DNA of 10,718 nt. Source: CG1-02-35-72 sp036170135 (lineage in GTDB: Bacteria; Bacteroidota; Bacteroidia; Flavobacteriales; Flavobacteriaceae). Both the position numbers and the translations under genes were made by a program. Location of the stretch: NCBI GenBank assembly GCA_036170135.1, contig JAVHOP010000091.1, forward strand, positions 1 through 10,718, given 5' to 3'. The notes beneath the pieces were generated by a model, which saw only the letters and a program-made list of their open reading frames with translations, ran no database searches and was not told the DNA's origin. Below are positions 1 to 6,800 of this stretch, one piece after another (position 1 is the first letter of the stretch; each line of letters starts with the position of its first letter).

Positions 1-67
1 GAAAGATAGCTTTCCGATATTTGTTAACTGTTGCACTTATTGTTTGAACTTAGTACACCTTTTTAGT

Positions 68-1057
68 ATGACACGTTTCTTAAAGATTTTAGTCAGTTTT
101 GTAATCATTCTATTTTTAGGATTAACCGGATTTTATTATTGGGGATCGGCAGCTGTTTATCCGTTAAATGATAATAATCTAATATTTAAATCAGATACCA
201 TTAATTCCAATTTAAACGATTCTGTTTTTAGTATTGCTACCTATAATATAGGATACCTTAGCGGAATGACTAATAATTTACCTGTAGCAAAACCCAAATC
301 GCTTTTTGATAAAAATCTATCAAGAGTAAAGTCCGTTTTAGCCAATTTAAATATTGATATTTTGGCATTTCAAGAAATAGACTACGCTTCGGCGCGCTCT
401 TTTGACGTGAATCAGCATTTTGAAATTGCCAAAATTGGCTATCAATTTATCGGGCAAACCATCAATTGGGATAAACGCTATTTACCTTTTCCTTATTGGC
501 CAATAAGTACACAATTCGGACATGTTTATTCCGGTCAATCAATTTTAAGTCACTATCCCATTCTGTCGCAACAACGCATTGTTTTAGATGCCGTTGCTAA
601 TACGCCATTTTACCGAACGGCATTTTATATCGACCGTTTGGCACAAGTTGATAAAATTGATTTGAACGGTAAAGTTATTGTCGTTATTAATGTTCACCTC
701 GAAGCTTTTGATAAACCGACTAGAACAAAACAAACTTTAGCGGTTTTAGCTTTATTTAATACCTATAAAGAGGACTTTCCGACACTTTTGGTAGGCGATT
801 TTAATAGCGATATTAGATTTACCGATGCCAGTATTGCGCCCATAATAAACAGCTCTGATATTGGAATAGCGGCTTTTAACTCACCTTATCCTAATACGTA
901 TAGTTCTGTTAAACCCATTAAGCGCATTGATTATATTTTTTACAATAAAAATTTTATAGCAGAAATCAATAGTCGTGTTTTAACAGAAATGGGTGATGCA
1001 TCTGACCATTTGCCTTTGATGATGGTTTTTAAACTGAAACAAAAAAAGTCCGAATAA
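68..1057 (+). CDS. Membrane-anchored endonuclease/exonuclease/phosphatase family protein
   Basis: This is a 329-residue protein of the DNase I-like EEP superfamily, whose members are metal-dependent phosphodiesterases acting on nucleic acids, phospholipids or inositol phosphates; the substrate here cannot be told. A hydrophobic N-terminal helix (about residues 5-27) without a clear cleavage site suggests a membrane anchor with the catalytic domain outside the cytoplasm. Superfamily motifs are in the expected order: YNIGY early, FQE with catalytic Glu103, NVHLE with His210, GDFNS with Asp244 and Asn246, and C-terminal SDHLP with Asp313 and His314. I chose ATG at 68 because it puts the hydrophobic segment directly after MTRFLK; an in-frame TTG at 44 would add eight residues with no support. 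GATATTTG at 16-23 is a one-mismatch -7-like element, too weak to call as a promoter. The stop codon lies in the loop of the downstream terminator. Family call is firm, function open. Confidence 0.9.
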   Translation: MTRFLKILVSFVIILFLGLTGFYYWGSAAVYPLNDNNLIFKSDTINSNLNDSVFSIATYNIGYLSGMTNNLPVAKPKSLFDKNLSRVKSVLANLNIDILAFQEIDYASARSFDVNQHFEIAKIGYQFIGQTINWDKRYLPFPYWPISTQFGHVYSGQSILSHYPILSQQRIVLDAVANTPFYRTAFYIDRLAQVDKIDLNGKVIVVINVHLEAFDKPTRTKQTLAVLALFNTYKEDFPTLLVGDFNSDIRFTDASIAPIINSSDIGIAAFNSPYPNTYSSVKPIKRIDYIFYNKNFIAEINSRVLTEMGDASDHLPLMMVFKLKQKKSE

Positions 1058-1069
1058 ATCGGACTTTTT
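1043..1069. terminator. Bidirectional intrinsic terminator between convergent genes
   Basis: An 11-bp perfect stem (AAAAAGTCCGA at 1043-1053 with its complement at 1059-1069) closes a 5-base loop. The A-run on one side and T-run on the other give a U-tract to transcripts from either strand. It can serve both the EEP-family gene arriving from the left and the metalloprotease gene arriving from the right. The stop codon of the left gene (1055-1057) lies within the loop. Confidence 0.85.
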
Positions 1070-1086
1070 AGTTTCTATAATTCGTT

Positions 1087-3594
1087 TTATTTAGGATCTA
1101 AAATAGCATCAATTCGTTTTAAAGCATCTTGTAAATGATAAAGCGTGTTGCGGTTTGGCGCTTTTGCTAAAGCGTTTTTAATAGCTCCTTTCAAAATATT
1201 CAATTCACCTCTAACAGTGGCTCTTATATCCGACTGGTTTATGGCTACTTTTGTACCTTTAGTATATCTGCCAAAAGCATTTATTCTAGGTTGTTGTTCA
1301 ACGGTCATTAAATACTTCATTCTGTCAATATAAGCACGTTGCAAATTTCGGCGATAAGTATCAATATTCTTGCCAGTGCCTAATTCAGACCAAATACCAA
1401 GTCTTAAATCATCCATCATATTAACTATGGTATAAGCTTCACTTCCATTTAAGGTTTCATTTTCAACCAACCTACCCATTCTGCTAATATCTAACAAGGA
1501 ATTCAAAGTGCGTTCTTGCATAGATCTAATGCGTTCTACATTTCCAGAATATTCAGTTTTATCAAAAATTTCTTTATTAATAAGCCATTTTGGAGTAGCA
1601 AATAATTGGTTTTGCAGAAACTGCATATTTTTTATTTGTTTACTTTTAGGAACAAACGCATAAACGGCTCCTTTTTGGTCATAGGTTTTGTAGTTTTCGT
1701 AAACGCCACCAATATTGGAAGCCGAATGTCCCATATAGCGATTAAACTGTCCTAAAACTTGTTCATAAATATCTTTTAAATCACTGTAATCTTTGCCATC
1801 TTCGGCAGTCCATTTAATTAAATTAGGGACGATGCGTTGTAAATTTGCAATTCCATAAATTCCCGCCTTAACAGCATCATCACCTAAATCTTCGGTTTGG
1901 CTACTCGGATCAACTACTTCGCCAGCTTGTTGCTGTCCAAAACGATAAATAGGATCTCCAGCATGTGCTAAAATCCAAGAATCCAAAGTTTTCTTTTCAT
2001 CAGCAGGCGTTTTGGCGTCTAAAATTGGACGATACCCCCAACTGATGGCATATTTATCATAAGTACCAATTTTAGGCATTAAAGCCACGCCTTTATCACT
2101 AGGTTGTGCAATATAATTAAAGCGCGCATAATCCATAATTGAAGGAGCGGTACCAAATTTATTGGTAAAATTTGCCGAACGTAAAGAATCTACTGGATAG
2201 GCAGAACTAGCACCCATATTATGTGGTAAGCCCATTGTATGTCCAACTTCGTGTGATGATACAAAACGGATCAATTCACCCATTAAGTCATCTTTAAAAG
2301 AAGCCGTTCTCGCTTCAGGATTAATGGCTGCCGTTTGAACAAAAAACCAATTATGTACTAAACTCATCACATTGTGATACCAATTGATATCCGATTCTAA
2401 GATTTCCCCAGATCGAGGGTCACTTACGTGAGGGCCATTGGCATTGGGAATTGGCGATGCTAAATAGCGTACTACAGAATAGCGCACATCTTCGGGCGAC
2501 CAATCAGGATCTTCTTCTGGAGTTGGTGGATCTTTTGCAATAATGGCATTTTTAAATCCGGCGGCTTCAAAAGCCACTTGCCAATCTTCAATACCTTGTT
2601 TAATATATTTTCGCCATTGTACTGGTGTGGCACGATCTATATAATAAACAATTTGTTTTTTTGGTTGAACCAATTCGCCGCGTTTAAATTTTTCAATATC
2701 TTCATCCTTAACTTCAAGTCGCCATCGGTCTAAATATTCAACTTGTTTACTTTTTTGATCGGCTAGACCGTAATCGGTTTGACCAGATGTAAACCAGCCA
2801 ACACGTTGGTCAAACATACGTCGTTTCATAGGAACTTCGGGAAGCAAAATCATCGAATTGCTAAACATCAAAGTTATTGAACCCATACTGGCATTTGAAG
2901 GTGGCTCTGATGAAATATAAGTTTTTACATGACGGAATTCAATATTTTCAGGATAACTGCTAATACGTTCAATATAAGATCTCAAATCGTCTAAACGCGA
3001 TATTTTTAAATCTTTTCTGTCATTATTTTGCATGGCAACAGCCGGAACATCTTTCGTTAATAAATCAGTTCCATCAATAACAATTGCTGTGGTATCTTTA
3101 TTAAATGCTTTTATTGGAAATGAATATAAAATAGGCTCAAAATTTGAATTTACTACCGCTTCGTGAATGGGCAAGGAATCGTTTGCTACAATGTTGTGAG
3201 AAACAACTCTTAACAAAATACTCCTATCGTGACGCTGCCAGCGCAAGACTTGGGTATTTTGCTCTCCACCACCAAATCCAATACCTGTAGCAGTTTTGGC
3301 AATGCGAGTAACCATTAACATTTCGCGTTCTAATAGTTTAATAGGAATTTCAAACAAATAAGTATCATCACTTTTATGGACCTTAAACAATCCATCATCT
3401 GTTTTAAATTCTTTAGTAACGACTTCATCATAAGGTAAAATCGCATCTTTTTTTGGTTTAGGTTTTGGAGCTGGAGCAACAGGGACTTCTACTCCCTTTT
3501 TAATCTTCTTTTCCTTTTTTTGCGCATCTACAGTCCCAATAACTGCAAAAATTAAAGCAAAGACTAGGACTCTTGATAAAAATTTAGGAATCAT
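1087..3594 (-). CDS. Secreted zinc-dependent metalloprotease (DUF5118/DUF5117/DUF4953 type)
   Basis: This 835-residue protein has a Sec-type signal peptide (hydrophobic residues 9-20, likely cleavage after VDA at 24) followed by a Lys/Pro-rich linker (about 25-50). The rest matches the large Bacteroidota zinc-dependent metalloprotease family: from memory, a DUF5118-like strand region (about 50-95), a DUF5117-like domain (about 95-290) and a DUF4953-like catalytic region. The zinc site is HEVGHTMGLPHN, with His448, Glu449, His452 and His458, a metzincin-like HExxHxxGxxH arrangement. A Met-turn-like SIMDY (Met487) follows about 30 residues later. It is predicted to be exported and to cleave proteins or peptides, but no substrate is evident. 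There is no lipobox and no recognisable type IX secretion C-terminal domain, so a periplasmic location is plausible. ATG at 3594 is the only start that gives a proper signal peptide. The length is usual for the family as I remember it. Confidence 0.93.
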   Translation of the reverse strand: MIPKFLSRVLVFALIFAVIGTVDAQKKEKKIKKGVEVPVAPAPKPKPKKDAILPYDEVVTKEFKTDDGLFKVHKSDDTYLFEIPIKLLEREMLMVTRIAKTATGIGFGGGEQNTQVLRWQRHDRSILLRVVSHNIVANDSLPIHEAVVNSNFEPILYSFPIKAFNKDTTAIVIDGTDLLTKDVPAVAMQNNDRKDLKISRLDDLRSYIERISSYPENIEFRHVKTYISSEPPSNASMGSITLMFSNSMILLPEVPMKRRMFDQRVGWFTSGQTDYGLADQKSKQVEYLDRWRLEVKDEDIEKFKRGELVQPKKQIVYYIDRATPVQWRKYIKQGIEDWQVAFEAAGFKNAIIAKDPPTPEEDPDWSPEDVRYSVVRYLASPIPNANGPHVSDPRSGEILESDINWYHNVMSLVHNWFFVQTAAINPEARTASFKDDLMGELIRFVSSHEVGHTMGLPHNMGASSAYPVDSLRSANFTNKFGTAPSIMDYARFNYIAQPSDKGVALMPKIGTYDKYAISWGYRPILDAKTPADEKKTLDSWILAHAGDPIYRFGQQQAGEVVDPSSQTEDLGDDAVKAGIYGIANLQRIVPNLIKWTAEDGKDYSDLKDIYEQVLGQFNRYMGHSASNIGGVYENYKTYDQKGAVYAFVPKSKQIKNMQFLQNQLFATPKWLINKEIFDKTEYSGNVERIRSMQERTLNSLLDISRMGRLVENETLNGSEAYTIVNMMDDLRLGIWSELGTGKNIDTYRRNLQRAYIDRMKYLMTVEQQPRINAFGRYTKGTKVAINQSDIRATVRGELNILKGAIKNALAKAPNRNTLYHLQDALKRIDAILDPK

Positions 3595-3647
3595 TTTGTT
3601 TAAGTTTAAGTTAAAATTAATTGGTTAGTTTTTTTTGAGTTAATGCC

Positions 3648-3655
3648 CTAAAGTA
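3648..3655 (-). promoter_or_regulatory. Candidate -7 promoter element of the metalloprotease gene
   Basis: On the minus strand TACTTTAG matches the Bacteroidota -7 consensus TAnnTTTG at all but one position. It would start transcription about 45-50 bases before the ATG at 3594. No good -33 TTTG sits at the usual spacing; instead the duplicated TTAACAAAATT motif lies about 27-50 bases upstream. The assignment is tentative. Confidence 0.35.
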
Positions 3656-3681
3656 GAAAATTAAACGATAACTAATCTTAA

Positions 3682-3705
3682 AATTTTGTTAAAGAATTTT
3701 GTTAA
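3682..3705 (-). repeat. Two TTAACAAAATT motifs with 13-base period upstream of the metalloprotease
   Basis: TTAACAAAATT occurs twice on the minus strand (3705-3695 and 3692-3682) with a 13-base period, just upstream of the candidate -7 element. The repetition is exact over 11 bases. It could be a regulator site or an A/T-rich upstream promoter element; the region is AT-rich, so chance cannot be excluded. Confidence 0.4.
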
Positions 3706-3752
3706 TAAAACCACCTCATACAACTTGCTAATGATATAAACATCAGAATTAC

Positions 3753-3785
3753 CCTATCACGAGTCCTTTAAAAGAAAAGAACTCG
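3753..3785 (+). repeat. Intergenic hairpin resembling the leuS cassette repeat
   Basis: The first 17 bases (3753-3769, CCTATCACGAGTCCTTT) match 15 of 17 positions of the minus-strand reading of the 37-base repeat at 6373-6409. Like that repeat, they lead into a hairpin: 3760-3785 folds with CGAGT/ACTCG, one mismatch, then CTTT/AAAG and a 6-base loop. The rest of the sequence differs from the repeat. It may be a decayed relative of the same palindromic family. No T-run follows on either strand, so it is a poor terminator. The surrounding intergenic stretch 3706-3839 shows no gene. Confidence 0.35.
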
Positions 3786-3828
3786 ATTGGCAACTATTGT
3801 GGGATTCAAGCCTACCTCAATTATGGAT

Positions 3829-3843
3829 TTAATAGACTATTAA
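3829..3843. other. 15-base palindrome over the leuS stop codon
   Basis: TTAATAGACTATTAA is a perfect odd-length palindrome with one central base, and it includes the leuS TAA stop. It has no T-run and is too tight to form a normal hairpin loop, so it is not a convincing terminator. A dimeric protein-binding site or chance in AT-rich DNA are both possible. Confidence 0.3.
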
Positions 3844-6800
3844 CCAACAATATTCACAATTTTACCTGGTACAATAATCACATTTTTTGGTGTGCGTCCT
3901 TGCAAATTTTGTTTGGTTTTTTCGTGTGCCATCACGGCTTTTTCGATGTCTTCTTTTGATAGATCTAACGACAATTCTAGTGTAAACTTCATTTTTCCGT
4001 TAAACGAAATAGGATAAACTTTGCTACTTTCAACCAAATATTTGGCGTCAAATTTCGGAAAATCGGCTGTAGAAACAGATTCTTGATGTCCCAATTTTTC
4101 CCAAAGTTCTTCGGCAATATGTGGCGCATAAGGTTCAATTAAAATGGCCAAAGGTTCTAAAATAGCGCGTTTGTTACATTTTAAAGCCGTCAATTCGTTA
4201 ACGGCAATCATAAAGGTTGATACCGAGGTATTGAATGAAAAGTTTTCAATATCCTCTTCTACTTTTATGATGGTTTTGTGTAGGATTTTAAATTCATCTT
4301 TTGAAGCTTGTTCAGCCGAAACATAAAAAGTATCATTGTTACCTGAATGATATAATTTCCACAATTTTTTTAAAAAACTATGTACACCACTGATACCCGC
4401 AGTATTCCAGGGCTTGGCTTGTTCTAGCGGACCTAAAAACATCTCAAACATGCGCAAGCTGTCGGCGCCATATTGCTCACAAATCTGATCGGGATTGACC
4501 ACATTGTATTTTGATTTCGACATTTTTTCGACTTCGCGAGAAACCTTAAATGTACCGTCATTATCTTTTACAAAAATGGCGTTTTTGTAATCTTGATTAA
4601 AGGAATTGTTTCTAAAATCTTCTATATTTAATTGATCTGAAGCGTTTACAAATTCAACATGTACGTGAACTTTGTTAGGTTTAATCCAAACTTTAATATC
4701 ATTAATATTCTTAACCCAATCATTAAACTTTAATTCTGCCTTTTGGTTGAATGGCTTGCTTTTCTTTAAAAGCTCTTTTAACTTATCTTCAGTTAAAACT
4801 GTTCCTTCCGAAATTAATATTGGATCATTTATTCTCCAATAACCTGAAGCTCCATTATTTTCTTGATATACAAATTCATTTACAATCTGGATAAACGCAC
4901 TCGTTCCCAAAATCATCCCTTGGTTAATCAGTTTTTTGGCATATTCATCTTTTGGGACAAGTCCTTTATCAAACATAAATTTTTGCCAAAAGCGCGAATA
5001 CAATAAATGTCCCGTTGCGTGCTCGCTGCCGCCAATATATAAATCGACATCCTGCCAATAATTCACCGCTTCTTGCGAAAAGATTTCGTTTTCGTTGTGT
5101 GGGTCCATATAGCGGTTAAAATATTGCGAGCTTCCCGCCCAGCCTGGCATGGTGTTCAATTCTAAAGGAAATACCGTTTTATTATCGATTAACTGATTAC
5201 TGACCACAGCCGACTTTTCAGTATCCCAAGCCCAAGTGGTGGCATTTCCCAAAGGCGGTTTGCCATCTTCGGTCGGTAAATATTTTTCGACTTCGGGAAG
5301 TGTAATTGGCAAATATTTAGTGTTAATCATTTGTGGTAAGCCGTTTTTGTAATATATCGGAAAGGGCTCACCCCAATACCGTTGTCGGCTGAAAACCGCG
5401 TCGCGCAAGCGGTAATTTATTTTTCCATAGCCAAAACCGCGTTGTTCAATTTCAAAAATAATGCGTTTCATCGCCTTTTTATAAGGCAAATCGTTTAAGA
5501 AATCTGAGTTGGCAATAATCGTGTTTTCTTTATCTACAAAAGCCTCTTTTGAAATATCGACATCCTTAAAGATATTCGGGATATCTAAACTAAAATGTTT
5601 GGCAAAATTGTAATCGCGTTGATCACCACAAGGAACAGCCATTACTGCTCCGGTTCCGTAACCAGCTAACACGTAATCGCCAATCCAAATGGGTATTTTT
5701 TTACCCGTAAACGGATGTGCGACAAAAGCGCCAGTAAAGACTCCCGAAATACTTTTCACATCGGCCATACGTTCTAATTCGCTGCGTTTAGATGTCTCTT
5801 TGATGTATGCCTCAACATCAGCCTTTTGTTCGGGTGTTGTAATTTTAGCCACTAAATCGTGTTCGGGTGCCAACGTCATAAAACTCACCCCAAAAATAGT
5901 ATCTGGACGGGTGGTAAAAACGCTAATCTCCCATCCTAAATCCTTCCCAGAGGGAAGGACTTTTGCATTTCTATCAGAATCAGCTCCCTTTCCTTTGGAA
6001 AGGGTTGGTGATAGGAGTTCTTTTTTGATTTTTTCAATAATACCATCAACATTCCCAACCACCTCTTCATTTTTAAACCGAACAACTTTAAAACCTCTAT
6101 CGTTTAAAAAGTTTGATCTTTCTTGGTCTTTTTCAATTTGAGAATCGTGAATTTTACCATCTACTTCAATTATCAGTCTCTTTGACAAACAAACGAAATC
6201 AACAATATAATCCCCAATCAAATGTTGTTGTCTAAATTTATCACCTATCTTTTTACTCTTTAAATGCTGCCAAAGTATGGCTTCTGCTTCTGTAGGATTA
6301 GCGCGCATGTCTTTTGCTTTTTCTAAAAGCAAATGCGCTGTTTCAGGATTCCCTGTTAAATAACCAGCACCTTCAGCTCCCTTTCCTTCGGAAAGGGCTG
6401 GTGATAGGACTTTGAATTTAACCATGGNNNNNNNNNNNNNNNNNNNNNNNNNNNNNNNNNNNNNNNNNNNNNNNNNNNNNNNNNNNNNNNNNNNNNNNNN
6501 NNNNNNNNNNNNNNNNNNNNNNNNNNNGGAAAGGGCTGGTGATAGGACTTTGAATTTAACCATGGCGCCTTCGCTTCTGCCAATCCAATAGGTCTGCGAA
6601 TCTTTAAGTGGTTGTGGCCAATCAATCTTTGATAATCCATCCAATAAACGTTGGGCATAAGCGGTAATACGCATACTCCATTGCATCATCTTCTTGCGAA
6701 TTACCGGATGGCCACCACGTTCTGATACGCCATTAACAATTTCGTCGTTGGCTAAAACCGTTCCCAAAGCCGGACACCAGTTGACCTCGGTTTCCGATAA

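Larger units (their letters stand above)
5931..6409 (-). mobile_element. Repeat-flanked DUF559 (Vsr-like) endonuclease cassette inserted in frame in leuS
   Basis: The block splits two LeuRS strands, VKFKV and EISVFTTR, that are normally joined by a short turn. In gene order it has repeat A (residues 339-350, LSPALSEGKGAE), a nuclease domain (about 351-469), repeat A' (470-481, LSPTLSKGKGAD), a short linker, and a palindrome coding LPSGKDLGW (489-497). The domain shows RANPTEAEAILWQHL, KFRQQH, YIVDF with Asp408, and IEVDGKIHD with Glu419, Asp421 and His425. These are the hallmarks of DUF559, which belongs with Vsr-like PD-(D/E)XK nucleases. The putative catalytic residues are present and the domain has no stop, so it may be active. 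An internal ATG at 6308 could start a free nuclease from MRANPTEAE. No intein signals are seen: no nucleophile at the N-terminal junction, and no His-Asn before a Cys, Ser or Thr at the C-terminal one. Nuclease family is confident; mobility is inferred from position and repeats. Confidence 0.8.

Noticed and set aside
44..67. TTG start extending the first gene by eight residues
   Set aside because: The ATG at 68 gives a normal membrane-anchor N-terminus, and the extra residues resemble no signal.
3799..3815. T-arm-like stem-loop (GTGGG ATTCAAG CCTAC) suggesting a tRNA
   Set aside because: No matching 5' acceptor strand, D-arm or anticodon arm can be formed around it on either strand; a CCA-like string on the minus strand is also unsupported.
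5359..5368. GGAAAGGGCT in leuS resembling part of the cassette repeat
   Set aside because: Only ten bases match, there is no hairpin, and it encodes the conserved native LeuRS segment WGEPFP.
5689..6141. Open frame on the plus strand opposite leuS
   Set aside because: It is antisense to conserved LeuRS and DUF559 coding sequence and its translation shows no recognisable domain.
5931..6409. Intein interpretation of the leuS insertion
   Set aside because: No Cys or Ser at the upstream junction, no His-Asn followed by Cys, Ser or Thr at the downstream junction, and no room for splicing blocks beside the nuclease domain.
5957..6413. GGACTTT near both ends of the cassette as a target-site duplication
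   Set aside because: Seven bases only, one copy lies beyond palindrome B within the module, not at its outer edge, so it does not flank the insert.
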